Below the pieces are notes generated by a model. It had not been told where the DNA came from. It saw only the letters and a list, made by a program, of their open reading frames with translations, and searched no databases. A DNA stretch of 64,000 nt from positions 1,240,001 through 1,304,000 of the forward strand of contig NZ_CP085253.1 in NCBI RefSeq assembly GCF_044872765.1, written 5' to 3'. The DNA is from Micrococcus sp023147585. Its GTDB lineage: Bacteria > Actinomycetota > Actinomycetes > Actinomycetales > Micrococcaceae. The position numbers and the translations under genes were made by a program. Shown piece after piece: positions 33,941 through 42,836 of this stretch. Positions within the stretch are counted from its first letter, which is position 1; every line of letters starts with the position of its first letter.

Positions 33941-35106
33941 CCGACGCCCAGAACACCGCCCCCGCCGCGCAGGACGCCGCCCCCATCACCTACGCCGCCG
34001 CCGGCGTGGACGTGGAGGCGGGCGACCGCGCCGTCGAGCTCATGAAGGGCGCCGTGAAGGCGACCCACACGCCCGAGGTGCTGGGCGGCGTCGGCGGCTT
34101 CGCCGGCATGTGGGACGCCTCCGCGCTCACCGCCTACCGCAAGCCACTGCTGGCCACGTCCACGGACGGCGTCGGCACGAAGGTGGCCATCGCCCAGGCC
34201 CTCGACAAGCACGACACCATCGGCCAGGACCTCGTGGGCATGGTGGTGGACGACATCGTGGTGGTCGGCGCCACGCCGCTCTTCATGACCGACTACATCG
34301 CGTGCGGCAAGGTCGTGCCCGAGCGCATCGCGGACATCGTGCGCGGCGTGGCCGAGGGCTGCCGACTGGCCGACACGGCGCTCGTGGGCGGCGAGACCGC
34401 CGAGCACCCGGGTCTGCTGGGCGTGGACGAGTACGACGTGGCCGGCGCGGCGACCGGCGTGGTCGAGGCGGACATGGTGCTCGGCCCCGAGCGCGTGCAG
34501 TCCGGGGACGTGGTGATCGCCATGGCCTCCTCCGGCATCCACTCCAACGGCTACTCCCTGGTGCGGCGCGTGGTGAACGCGGCCGGCTGGCAGCTGGACC
34601 GCGAGGTCTCCGAGCTCGGCCGCACCCTCGGCGAGGAGCTCCTCGAGCCCACCCGCATCTACACGCGGGCGTGCCTGGACCTCGTGACCCGCCTCAACGG
34701 GCACGACGGCGGCGCCGACCTCCCCGTGCGCGCCTTCAGCCACGTGACCGGCGGCGGCCTCGCGGCCAACCTCGCGCGGGTGCTCCCCCAGGGCCTCATG
34801 GCCACCGTGGAGCGCGACACGTGGGCGCTGCCCCCCGTGTTCCGCCTCGTGGGCGAGCTGGGCCGGGTGCCCCAGGCGGACCTCGAGCGCACGCTCAACC
34901 TCGGTGTGGGCATGGTGGCCGTCGTGGACGAGGAGGTGGCCGGCAAGGCGATCTCCGCCCTGCTGGACGCCGGGATCGACGCGTGGGAGATGGGCCGGAT
35001 CGGCCGGATCACGGACGAGGCGCAGGCCGCCGGCGAGGACTACGTGCAGGGCGCCAAGGGCGTCGACGGCGGCGCGGTCCTGATGCGCGGCGCCTACGCG
35101 GGCTGA
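33937..35106 (+). CDS. purM: Phosphoribosylformylglycinamidine cyclo-ligase (AIR synthetase)
   Basis: 389-residue PurM, step 5 of purine synthesis. The N-terminal extension of about 25 residues precedes YAAAGVDVEAGDRAVELMKG. STDGVGTKVAIA, VVDDIVVVGATPLFMTDYIA and GGETAEHPG are typical of the ATP-binding AIRS fold. GTG start overlaps the purF stop (GTGA). A hairpin follows the stop. Confidence 0.95.
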   Translation: MTDAQNTAPAAQDAAPITYAAAGVDVEAGDRAVELMKGAVKATHTPEVLGGVGGFAGMWDASALTAYRKPLLATSTDGVGTKVAIAQALDKHDTIGQDLVGMVVDDIVVVGATPLFMTDYIACGKVVPERIADIVRGVAEGCRLADTALVGGETAEHPGLLGVDEYDVAGAATGVVEADMVLGPERVQSGDVVIAMASSGIHSNGYSLVRRVVNAAGWQLDREVSELGRTLGEELLEPTRIYTRACLDLVTRLNGHDGGADLPVRAFSHVTGGGLAANLARVLPQGLMATVERDTWALPPVFRLVGELGRVPQADLERTLNLGVGMVAVVDEEVAGKAISALLDAGIDAWEMGRIGRITDEAQAAGEDYVQGAKGVDGGAVLMRGAYAG

Positions 35107-35113
35107 TTCCCAC

Positions 35114-35197
35114 AGCCCCACGCAACGAGCCCTGCGTCGGTGCCGCTGTCCCGGTGAGACAGCAGCGACCACGCAGGGCTCGTCCGGGTGTGGGGCT
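35114..35197. terminator. Bidirectional terminator with repeated 12-mer arms
   Basis: Outer arms AGCCCCAC (35114-35121) and GTGGGGCT (35190-35197), middle arms ACGAGCCCTGCGT (35125-35137) and ACGCAGGGCTCGT (35171-35183), and inner GCTGTC/GACAGC (35145-35150, 35158-35163). It lies between the convergent purM and membrane-protein genes and its last base begins the latter's stop codon. Shares ACGAGCCCTGCG with the hairpin at 8252. Confidence 0.7.
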
Positions 35198-35724
35198 CAG
35201 TCCGTCCGGGCCAGGAGGTGGCGCGCCGCGAGCACGATCATCGCGATGACGGTGAGGATAAGCATCCCGTCCACGGCGACGTAGGCGTAGTGCCAGAGCG
35301 ATCCGCCGTCGTCGATGCCGGCGAGGACCATGTCCGTGCGGCGGTTGAGGAACGGGCGGATGGCGATCACCTTGATCGCGAGCAGCGCCGTGGCCGCGAG
35401 GCCAGCGAGCCACAGCCGGCCGGGCCCGGCCGTGATGCCGCGCGGCCGCCCGAGGGCCTTGACGAGGGAGAGCACGAGCACGGCCGCGAGCGCGATCTCC
35501 ACCATGTTCATCGCGAAGAACACGCGGCGCCCGATGCCGAGGCCCAGCGGGATGGTGATGCCCGGGGCGGTGAACTTCAACGGCGCCTCGATCAGCGAGA
35601 TGCCGGTGAGCAATCCGAGCCAGATCGCCGGGATCGCGAAGATCAGCGCCCGTGCCCAGACGGGCCCGCCCACGGAGGGCGAGAGGGTCCGGGAGGTGCG
35701 GGGGGCGGCGGCGCGGGTGTCCAT
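35197..35724 (-). CDS. Four-helix membrane protein, unknown function
   Basis: 175 residues with four predicted membrane helices (about 26-45, 62-85, 100-117 and 145-165). A conserved-looking segment FTAPGITIPLGLGIGRRVFF lies after the first helix. No functional family assigned. ATG 35724 is placed by TAGCCT (35732-35737, minus) seven bases upstream. Confidence 0.72.
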   Translation of the reverse strand: MDTRAAAPRTSRTLSPSVGGPVWARALIFAIPAIWLGLLTGISLIEAPLKFTAPGITIPLGLGIGRRVFFAMNMVEIALAAVLVLSLVKALGRPRGITAGPGRLWLAGLAATALLAIKVIAIRPFLNRRTDMVLAGIDDGGSLWHYAYVAVDGMLILTVIAMIVLAARHLLARTD

Positions 35725-35731
35725 GCCCGTC

Positions 35732-35737
35732 AGGCTA
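35732..35737 (-). promoter_or_regulatory. Leaderless -10 of the four-helix membrane protein
   Basis: TAGCCT read on the minus strand ends seven bases before ATG 35724. Just upstream (35740-35751) is a lone copy of CGCAGGGCTCGT, the 12-mer found in two terminators. Confidence 0.5.
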
Positions 35738-35779
35738 CTCGCAGGGCTCGTCTCAGGGGTGTCGTCTCCGGCGGACGGG

Positions 35780-36724
35780 TCAGAGGCGGGCGTCGAGCCA
35801 GGCCAGCGCCTCGGCCACGCCCTCACGCCAGCGCCACTGCGCCTTGGCGTCCGCGCGGGTCGGCCCGCGGTTGATCAGCCCCACCTCGTGCCCCGCACGC
35901 TCGGCGCGCAGCACGAACCGGAACCCGCTCATCACCGCCAGGGACGTCCCGACGGCGAGCACCGCGCCGCCGGCGTCGGCCATCTCCTCGGCCGCTCGCC
36001 TGCGGGCCACGGGCACGTTCTCCCCGAAGTAGACGACGTCCGGCTTGAGCTCCACGGAGCCGCACGCCCGGCAGCCGACCATCACGAACTCGTCCACCCA
36101 CCGGGCGTCCAGCGTCACGTCGCCGTCCGGGTTCACCGCGGCCGGGTCGATCGCCACCCGCTCCAGGTAGCCGGGATTCGCGGCCTCGAGCCGCACATCC
36201 AGCGCGCGGCGGGACTCGCTGGCGCCGCAGGTCAGGCACGCCACCCGCGCGAGGTCGCCGTGCAGCTCGATCAGCCGCTCCCCCGGCACGCCCGCCTCGC
36301 GGCCGGCGGCGGCATGCAGCCCGTCCACGTTCTGCGTGAGGATGCCCGCGATCCGCCCCTGCTGCGCCCAGCGCGCCAGGATCCGGTGCGCCTCGTTGGG
36401 CTGCGCCTGATCCATCCGGCGCCAGCCCACGAAGGAGCGCGCCCAGTAGCGGTGGCGCGCGGCGGGGTCGTCCCGGAACTCCTGGAAGGTCATCGGGCGG
36501 TGCCGGTGGAGCGAGCCGTTCGGCCCGCGGTAGTCGGGGATCCCCGAGTCCGTGGAGACGCCCGCGCCCGTGATGACGAGCGGCGTCGTGGTCTGCAGCA
36601 GGCGCAGAAGACCCCGAGACGCGGTCTCGGGGTCCTGCGGTGGTGCGGTGTCCTCCACGACGCGGGCGATCGACCGCAGCGCGGCCTGATGCCCGTCGAG
36701 CGCGGGATGCCTCACCGGTGTCAT
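35780..36724 (-). CDS. NAD-dependent protein deacylase, sirtuin (SIRT4-like)
   Basis: 314-residue sirtuin. NAD site GAGVSTDSGIPDYRGPNG (residues ~52-70), ILTQNVDGLH, the catalytic His in ELHGDLARVAC, and zinc cysteines CLTCG and CRACG are all present. The GPNG/RHRPMTFQEF segment resembles class II (SIRT4-like) enzymes. Possible targets include acetyl-CoA synthetase, encoded at 6297. Starts eight bases after the DUF3073 stop, so likely co-transcribed with it. Confidence 0.9.
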   Translation of the reverse strand: MTPVRHPALDGHQAALRSIARVVEDTAPPQDPETASRGLLRLLQTTTPLVITGAGVSTDSGIPDYRGPNGSLHRHRPMTFQEFRDDPAARHRYWARSFVGWRRMDQAQPNEAHRILARWAQQGRIAGILTQNVDGLHAAAGREAGVPGERLIELHGDLARVACLTCGASESRRALDVRLEAANPGYLERVAIDPAAVNPDGDVTLDARWVDEFVMVGCRACGSVELKPDVVYFGENVPVARRRAAEEMADAGGAVLAVGTSLAVMSGFRFVLRAERAGHEVGLINRGPTRADAKAQWRWREGVAEALAWLDARL

Positions 36725-36731
36725 CGTGACG

Positions 36732-36962
36732 TCATCGCACGCGCGATGCGTCGTCCTCGTCCTCGTCGGCGTAGAGGTCGGCGTAGGGATCCTCGTAGAG
36801 GTCGTCGCCCTCCGTCTCCGGCTCGGGCTGCGCGACGGGAGTGACGTGCGTACGTCCGCCCGCGAGCTCCCGCTCCAGTGCCGAGAGGTCTGTGCCAGGC
36901 GTGTAGTACTTCATCTCACGTGCCTGCTTGGTGGCTTTCGCCTTCTGACGGCCGCGCCCCAT
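36732..36962 (-). CDS. DUF3073 small acidic protein
   Basis: 76 residues: a basic N-terminus (MGRGRQKAKATKQAREMKYY) followed by an acidic tail rich in Asp, Glu and Tyr. Matches DUF3073, a family restricted to actinobacteria, function unknown. The upstream region (36963-37060) is unusually A+T-rich for this genome, with a TTGACT hexamer on the minus strand, consistent with a strong promoter. Confidence 0.85.
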   Translation of the reverse strand: MGRGRQKAKATKQAREMKYYTPGTDLSALERELAGGRTHVTPVAQPEPETEGDDLYEDPYADLYADEDEDDASRVR

Positions 36963-37092
36963 GAGCGTGACCCCCTTCGCATCTCTCGTGCCCGGGTCTG
37001 ACGGCGCTCAGAGGCCGGCCGGGTTCTCACTGGTCAATAAATGGTTCGTGCAGTCAAGGGTACAACACCACCCCGACGTCGGGCGCTCACCC

Positions 37093-37124
37093 GCGGGGGC
37101 CCGGGCGGGAGGCCACGCCCCCGC
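37093..37124 (-). terminator. Possible clpB terminator
   Basis: GCGGGGGC (37093-37100) pairs with GCCCCCGC (37117-37124) 12 bases after the clpB stop. No T tract; alternative pairings exist in this G+C-rich stretch. Confidence 0.35.
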
Positions 37125-37135
37125 CCGCGCCCCGT

Positions 37136-39739
37136 TCAGTCCCGGCGCGCCTCCACGCTCAGCCCGTCGGCGTCCGCGCCCTCGGCACGGTCCACCAGCA
37201 CCGTGTCGCCGTCGGCGATCGTGCCGCCCAGCAGGCCGCGGGCCAGCCGGTCGCCGATCTCCCGCTGCACGAGACGGCGCAGCGGGCGGGCGCCGTACGC
37301 CGGGTCGAACCCGGTCAGGGCAAGCCACTCGCGGGCCGCGTCCGTGACCTCGAGGCTCAGGCGGCGGCCGGTGAGCCGCTCCTGCATCGCGTCCACCTGC
37401 AGGTCCACGATCTTCGCGAGCTCGGCCACGCCGAGCGCGTCGAACAGGACGACCTCGTCCAGCCGGTTGAGGAACTCCGGCTTGAACGCCCCGCGGACCA
37501 CGTTCATCACGGCGTCCTTGCGGGCCTGCTCCTGCATCGACGGGTCCACCAGGAACTGGCTGCCCAGGTTGGACGTGAGGATCAGGATCACGTTGCGGAA
37601 GTCCACGGTGCGGCCCTGGCCGTCGGTGAGGCGGCCGTCGTCGAGCACCTGGAGCAGGATGTCGAAGACCTCGGGATGGGCCTTCTCCACCTCGTCCAGC
37701 AGCACCACGGAGTACGGGCGCCGCCGCACGGCCTCGGTGAGCTGGCCGCCCTCGTCGTAGCCGACGTACCCGGGAGGGGCGCCGACCAGGCGGGACACGG
37801 CGTGCTTCTCCGAGTACTCGGACATGTCGATGCGCACCATGGCGCGCTCGTCGTCGAAGAGGAACTCCGCGAGCGCCTTGGCGAGCTCGGTCTTGCCCAC
37901 GCCCGTGGGGCCCAGGAAGAGGAACGAGCCGGTGGGGCGGTTGGGGTCCGAGATGCCGGCGCGGGCACGGCGCACCGCATCCGAGACGGCGACGACGGCG
38001 GCCCTCTGCCCGATCAGCCGCTCCCCGAGGTGCTCCTCCATGGTGAGCAGCTTCTCCGACTCGGAGGCCAGCATGCGCCCGGCGGGGATGCCGGTCCACG
38101 CGGAGATGACCTCGGCGATGTCGTCCGCCGTGACCTGCTCGGACACCATCGGCGAGACCTCGTCCTCGGGTGCCTCCTCGGCGCGGCGGTCGGCCTCCTC
38201 GAGCTGCTTCTCCAACGCCGGGATCTCGCCGTACAGCAGGCGCGAGGCCTCGGCGAGGTCGCCGTCGCGCTGGGCCTTCTCGGCGAGCGAGCGCAGCTCG
38301 TCCACCTTGGCGCGCAGGTCGCCGGCCTCGTTGAGCGAGGCCTTCTCGGCCTCCCACCGGGCGGTGAGGGCGCGCAGCTCCTCCTCGCGGTCCGCCTTCT
38401 CGGCGCGCAGCCCCTCGAGGCGCTCCACCGAGCCCGGATCGGTCTCGCCGTCGAGGGCGAGCTCCTCCATGGTGATGCGGTCCACCTGGCGGCGCAGGAC
38501 GTCGATCTCCACGGGGGCCGAGTCGATCTCCATGCGCAGGCGCGAGGCGGCCTCGTCCACGAGGTCGATGGCCTTGTCCGGCAGCTGGCGGCCCGTGATG
38601 TAGCGGTCCGAGAGGGTCGCGGCGGCCACGAGCGCCGAGTCCGCGATGGCCACCTTGTGGTGCGCCTCGTAGCGCTCCTTCAGGCCGCGCAGGATCGCGA
38701 TCGAGTCGTCCACGGACGGCTCGCCCACGTACACCTGCTGGAAGCGGCGCTCCAGCGCGGGGTCCTTCTCGATGTTCTCGCGGTACTCGTCCAGCGTGGT
38801 GGCGCCGATGAGGCGCAGCTCGCCGCGGGCCAGCATGGGCTTGAGCATGTTGCCCGCGTCCATGGCGCCCTCGGAGGCACCCGCTCCCACCACGGTGTGG
38901 ATCTCGTCGATGAACGTGACCACCTGGCCGTCCGACGCCTTGATCTCCTCGAGCACCGCCTTGAGCCGCTCCTCGAACTCGCCGCGGTACTTCGCGCCCG
39001 CGATCATCGCGCCGAGGTCCAGGCTGATGAGCTGCTTGCCGCGCAGCGACTCGGGCACGTCGCCCGCCACCATGCGCTGGGCCAGGCCCTCGACGACGGC
39101 GGTCTTGCCGACGCCCGGCTCGCCGATGAGCACGGGGTTGTTCTTGGTGCGGCGCGAGAGCACCTGCACGAGGCGGCGGATCTCCGAGTCGCGGCCGATC
39201 ACGGGGTCGAGCTTGCCCGAGCGGGCGACCTCGGTGAGGTCCGTGCCGAACTTCTCCAGCGACTGGAAGGTGTTCTCCGGATCCGGGGAGGTCACACGGG
39301 TGTCCCCGCGGACGGCGGTGAGGGCAGCCGCGAGCGCCTCGGCGGTGGCTCCGGCGGAGCGCAGGGCCTCCCCGGCCTCGCCCGCGTCCCCGGCCAGGCC
39401 GAGGAGCAGGTGCTCGGTGGAGACGAAGTCGTCCTGACGCTGCTCGGCCTCGGCGCGCGCGTTCTGCACCACCTGCAGGCCGGCGCGGGAGAGCTGTGCC
39501 TGCGCCACGGTGGAGCCCTTGGAGGAGGGCAGGCGGCGGATGGCGGAGGACGCGGCCGTGGAGACGACGTCCGGGTCCGCGCCCGCGGCCTTCAGTACCG
39601 CGACGGCGACGGACTCCCGCTGGTCCATGAGGGCCTTGAGGAGATGGGCCGGCTCCACCTGCGGATTTCCGGCGGTGGAGGCGTTCATGGCCGCGGCCGA
39701 GAGCGCCTCCTGGCTCTTGGTGGTGAACTTGGCATCCAT
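37136..39739 (-). CDS. clpB: ClpB disaggregase (AAA+ chaperone)
   Basis: 867-residue Hsp100 that, with DnaK, resolubilises aggregated proteins. Clp N-domain (residues 1-145), first AAA+ module with Walker A GEPGVGKT (about residue 205), the coiled-coil middle domain (about 400-525), and second AAA+ module with GPTGVGKT (about 608) and LLDEVEKAHP. Length is normal for the family. A strong RBS (GGAGGAAAGGAG) precedes ATG 39739. A HAIR-like element at 39820 indicates HspR control. Confidence 0.96.
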   Translation of the reverse strand: MDAKFTTKSQEALSAAAMNASTAGNPQVEPAHLLKALMDQRESVAVAVLKAAGADPDVVSTAASSAIRRLPSSKGSTVAQAQLSRAGLQVVQNARAEAEQRQDDFVSTEHLLLGLAGDAGEAGEALRSAGATAEALAAALTAVRGDTRVTSPDPENTFQSLEKFGTDLTEVARSGKLDPVIGRDSEIRRLVQVLSRRTKNNPVLIGEPGVGKTAVVEGLAQRMVAGDVPESLRGKQLISLDLGAMIAGAKYRGEFEERLKAVLEEIKASDGQVVTFIDEIHTVVGAGASEGAMDAGNMLKPMLARGELRLIGATTLDEYRENIEKDPALERRFQQVYVGEPSVDDSIAILRGLKERYEAHHKVAIADSALVAAATLSDRYITGRQLPDKAIDLVDEAASRLRMEIDSAPVEIDVLRRQVDRITMEELALDGETDPGSVERLEGLRAEKADREEELRALTARWEAEKASLNEAGDLRAKVDELRSLAEKAQRDGDLAEASRLLYGEIPALEKQLEEADRRAEEAPEDEVSPMVSEQVTADDIAEVISAWTGIPAGRMLASESEKLLTMEEHLGERLIGQRAAVVAVSDAVRRARAGISDPNRPTGSFLFLGPTGVGKTELAKALAEFLFDDERAMVRIDMSEYSEKHAVSRLVGAPPGYVGYDEGGQLTEAVRRRPYSVVLLDEVEKAHPEVFDILLQVLDDGRLTDGQGRTVDFRNVILILTSNLGSQFLVDPSMQEQARKDAVMNVVRGAFKPEFLNRLDEVVLFDALGVAELAKIVDLQVDAMQERLTGRRLSLEVTDAAREWLALTGFDPAYGARPLRRLVQREIGDRLARGLLGGTIADGDTVLVDRAEGADADGLSVEARRD

Positions 39740-39819
39740 GTGCCTCGCTCCTTTCCTCCCCGACGACGGGGGTGTCTGGGCAACCGCCGCGCGGAGGCCT
39801 GATCCACCGCCCCGGCAAC

Positions 39820-39840
39820 GTTGAGTCTAATCAACTCAAC
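39820..39840. promoter_or_regulatory. HAIR-like HspR box upstream of clpB
   Basis: GTTGAGT-CTAATC-AACTCAAC, that is TTGAGT-N7-ACTCAA, matching the core of the HspR consensus CTTGAGT-N7-ACTCAAG with only the outermost bases changed. It lies 80 bases before the clpB start. Confidence 0.75.
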
Positions 39841-39876
39841 CATGGGCGGCCAGGCTGTATTCCCGCCGGCGCCCAC

Positions 39877-39882
39877 TACCGT
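39877..39882 (+). promoter_or_regulatory. Leaderless -10 of yihY
   Basis: TACCGT (39877-39882) ends seven bases before ATG 39890 and decides this start over an in-frame GTG 69 bases upstream, which would lie in the clpB HAIR box. Confidence 0.55.
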
Positions 39883-39889
39883 TGACCCC

Positions 39890-41089
39890 ATGGCCGGCTC
39901 CACCGCAGCGCTCCGCGATCCCCGCACGTACGAGCACCCGCGGCTCTCCCTCCTCTACGTCATCCGCCGCACCTTCCACCGCCTCATGGATCTCCAGGTG
40001 TGGGACGTGGCCGCCGCCATGAGCTTCTTCGGCGCGCTGTCCCTGCTCCCCATGGGCGTCGCCCTCCTCGCCCTCGTGTCGGTGCTGGGCGTGGAGGAGG
40101 AGACCGTGCGCACCGTCGCGACGCTCGCGGCCGACCTGTGGCCCACCCTCACGCAGGAGGACGTGCAGGCGTGGCTCCTCTCCCTCCACGCCTCGAACAC
40201 GAGCGTCGTCGCCTTCACGCTGGGCCTGCTCGGCGCGGTCTTCTCCGCGTCCGGCGCCGTGGCCGCCTTCCACCGCGCGATGCACCGCATCCACGACACC
40301 CGGGAGGGTCGCCTCCTCCCCCATTTCCGGCTCGTCATCTTCCTCGAGACCCTCGCGGTCCTGACCGGCACCGTCGTGGTCGTCGGCCTCGTGATCCTGG
40401 GCGGAGACCTCGCCGAGCTCCTCGGGGAGCTCATCGGCCTGCCGCGGGTGGCCGTGCAGGTCTGGAACATCGGGAAGTGGCCGGTCATCCTCGCGATCCT
40501 GGCCCTGGCCGTCACCCTCGCCTACCGGCTCGGCCCCAACGTCCGCTCCCCGCGCTACCGTCCCTTCTCCTCCGGCGGGGTGATCACGGTCTGCCTGCTC
40601 TTCGGCGCCACCCTCGCCCTCGGCTGGATCACGGCCACCTTCGGCCAGTTCGAGCTCGTGGGACGGATCAACTCCGTGATCGGCGTGCTCGGCCTCGCCT
40701 GGGCCGCCTGCATGGTCCTCGTGGCGGGGGCCGCGTACGACGCGGAGCGACTGCGCGCCCGCCAGGTCGCCGTCGGCGTGGACGCCTCCGCGGAGATCCA
40801 GCTGGCCACCCGCCACACCCGCGTGCTCGAGATGGCGGAGCGTCAGGAGGAGCGGGACCAGCAGCTCGCCGCGCTCGTGTGCGCCGCGGTCCTCTCCGGG
40901 GAGCCTCTGACGGCCGAGCGCACGCGGATGCTCACGGAGGCCGGCCACCCGTTCGCGGTGGAGGCACCGGGCCGCCGCCCCGAGGACCTCAGCTCCGGCC
41001 GCCCCTTCCACGCCTCGCCGCTCCGGGACGAGGCGCACCTGGGCGAGGACGTCGTCATCCCTGAGCCGCGCGGCCGCGGCTCCGCGTGA
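39890..41089 (+). CDS. YihY/BrkB-family inner membrane protein
   Basis: 399-residue YihY/virulence factor BrkB-family protein, once misannotated as RNase BN. Six membrane helices span residues ~40-290, with DVAAAMSFFGALSLLPMGVA near the start as in the family. A charged cytoplasmic tail of about 110 residues follows. Transport role suspected but not established for the family. Confidence 0.85.
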   Translation: MAGSTAALRDPRTYEHPRLSLLYVIRRTFHRLMDLQVWDVAAAMSFFGALSLLPMGVALLALVSVLGVEEETVRTVATLAADLWPTLTQEDVQAWLLSLHASNTSVVAFTLGLLGAVFSASGAVAAFHRAMHRIHDTREGRLLPHFRLVIFLETLAVLTGTVVVVGLVILGGDLAELLGELIGLPRVAVQVWNIGKWPVILAILALAVTLAYRLGPNVRSPRYRPFSSGGVITVCLLFGATLALGWITATFGQFELVGRINSVIGVLGLAWAACMVLVAGAAYDAERLRARQVAVGVDASAEIQLATRHTRVLEMAERQEERDQQLAALVCAAVLSGEPLTAERTRMLTEAGHPFAVEAPGRRPEDLSSGRPFHASPLRDEAHLGEDVVIPEPRGRGSA

Positions 41090-41127
41090 CACACCGACAC
41101 GGAGGCGGCCTCGGCCCGCCGGACGCC

Positions 41128-41148
41128 TAGGATGTGCTCCAGTTCACA
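41128..41148 (+). promoter_or_regulatory. Promoter with overlapping Crp/GlxR-like site (amino-acid ABC operon)
   Basis: TAGGAT (41128-41133) is a -10 candidate. TGTGCTCCAGTTCACA (41133-41148) matches TGTGA-N6-TCACA with one mismatch, the same A-to-C change as at acs, and covers the expected TSS. This predicts repression by Crp/GlxR. The leader is about 47 bases. Confidence 0.5.
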
Positions 41149-41186
41149 CGGCCTGCACCCCACGGCCCGCCCCGGAAGGCTCCCCC

Positions 41187-42008
41187 ATGCTCCGCACCCC
41201 ATCCCGCGCGGTCGGTGCGCTGACGCTCGGCGTCGGCGCCCTGGCCCTCAGCGGCTGCGCCGTCCTCGGCGGCGACGCCGGATCCGCCGGCATCGTGTCC
41301 GACGACGACCTGAGCACCTCGTACAGCCTCGTCCAGCCCGGCGTCCTGACGGTCTGCTCGGACGTCCCCTACCCGCCCTTCGAGTTCGAGGAGAACGGTG
41401 AGCTGACCGGCTACGACATCCAGCTGGTCGAGGCCGTGGCGGAGAAGCTGGGCCTCGGGGTGAACGTGATCGACTCCTCCTTCGAGGCCATCGAGTCGGG
41501 CGCCTCCCTCACCGGCTGCGACCTCAACGCCTCGTCGATCTCCATCACCGAGGCACGCCAGCGCGTCATGGCCTTCACCCTCCCCTACCTCGACGACGAC
41601 CTCGTGCTGGTCGCGAAGAAGGGCTCCGGCATCACCAACATCGACTCCGCGAAAGGCCGCCGGATCGGCGTGCAGGCCGCGACCACCGGCGATGAGTACG
41701 CCCAGCAGAACGGCCTGAGCCCCGTGCAGTTCGAGGACGGCGGCATGCAGATCCAGGCCCTGCAGGCCGGCACCGTGGACGCCGCCCTGGGCAACCAGTC
41801 CGTGCTGCTCTACTCGCTCAAGGACGACGAGCGCTTCGAGGTGGTCGAGTCGCTGCCCACGGGTGAGCAGCTCGGCATGGCGGTCGGCCCGCAGAAGGCG
41901 CAGCTGGGCTCCGCCGTGAACCGCGCGCTGCAGGGGCTGCGCAACGACGGCACCGTGGCCGAGCTCCAGGAGCGCTGGTTCGGTCAGGCACAGGAGGACT
42001 ACCGATGA
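41187..42008 (+). CDS. Amino-acid ABC transporter, substrate-binding lipoprotein
   Basis: 273-residue SBP_bac_3 protein with a lipoprotein signal (ALTLGVGALALSGC; lipobox LSGC). Mature features include SDVPYPPFEFEENGELTGYD and GRRIGVQAATTGDEYA. Probably binds a polar amino acid; which one cannot be told. The ATG has GGAAGG upstream. Its stop overlaps the permease ATG (ATGA). First gene of a three-gene importer operon. Confidence 0.9.
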   Translation: MLRTPSRAVGALTLGVGALALSGCAVLGGDAGSAGIVSDDDLSTSYSLVQPGVLTVCSDVPYPPFEFEENGELTGYDIQLVEAVAEKLGLGVNVIDSSFEAIESGASLTGCDLNASSISITEARQRVMAFTLPYLDDDLVLVAKKGSGITNIDSAKGRRIGVQAATTGDEYAQQNGLSPVQFEDGGMQIQALQAGTVDAALGNQSVLLYSLKDDERFEVVESLPTGEQLGMAVGPQKAQLGSAVNRALQGLRNDGTVAELQERWFGQAQEDYR

Positions 42009-42835
42009 GCACGCAGGCCCCCGTCTCGCCCGCCCCGGCCATGAAGCCCGGTCGCGCGCGCCGCCGTCGTCGGCTGTCCCTGATCATCCAGGCGGCCGTC
42101 TTCGTCCTCGCCCTCGTCGTCCTGGCCGTCCTCATCGACTGGGGCGCGCTCGCCGAGAACGTCCTGAACTTCCCCGCCGTGGCCCCGATGTTCCCCAACG
42201 TGATCCTCGTGGGCCTGGGCAACACGCTGTTCTACACGGTCACCTCGTTCGTCGTCGGCCTCCTGGGCGGCATCGTGCTCGCGCTCATGCGCCTGAGCTC
42301 GTTCGGCCCGTACCGGTGGCTGGCCACCGCCTACGTCGAGTTCTTCCGCGGCGTCCCGGCGCTGCTGGTGTTCCTCGCCTTCGGCTACGGGGTGCCCTTC
42401 GCGTTCGGGGTGTCCTGGCCGATCCCCGTCGTCGTGATGGCAGCCCTGGGCATGGTCTCGGCCGCGTACATCGCCGAGACCCTGCGCGCCGGCCTGCAGG
42501 CCGTGCCCCGCGGCCAGATGGAGGCGGCCCGGTCCCTCGGCATGCCGACGTGGCGGGCCATGGTCACCATCGTGATCCCCCAGGCGTTCCGCATCGTGCT
42601 GCCGCCGCTCACCAACGAGGTCATCCTCCTGACCAAGGACTCCTCGCTGGTCTACGTGCTCGGCCTGGCCGCGCACGAGTACGAGCTCACCAAGTTCGGC
42701 CGCGACGGCATCTCCGCCCTCGACGCCGGCATGACGCCGATCCTCGTGGCCGGCCTGTTCTACCTCGTGATCACCGTGCCGCTGTCCCTGCTGGCCCGTC
42801 GGTTCGAGACCCGTTCGACCAAGAAGGGGCACTGA
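42005..42835 (+). CDS. Amino-acid ABC transporter, permease
   Basis: 276-residue HisM/GlnP-type permease with an N-terminal basic segment, five or so helices, and the EAA loop SLGMPTWRAMVTIVIPQAFR that contacts the ATPase. YVEFFRGVPALL near residue 120 is typical of polar amino-acid permeases. Started by ATGA overlap with the binding protein; the ATPase follows one base after the stop. Confidence 0.92.
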   Translation: MSTQAPVSPAPAMKPGRARRRRRLSLIIQAAVFVLALVVLAVLIDWGALAENVLNFPAVAPMFPNVILVGLGNTLFYTVTSFVVGLLGGIVLALMRLSSFGPYRWLATAYVEFFRGVPALLVFLAFGYGVPFAFGVSWPIPVVVMAALGMVSAAYIAETLRAGLQAVPRGQMEAARSLGMPTWRAMVTIVIPQAFRIVLPPLTNEVILLTKDSSLVYVLGLAAHEYELTKFGRDGISALDAGMTPILVAGLFYLVITVPLSLLARRFETRSTKKGH

Positions 42836-42836
42836 C

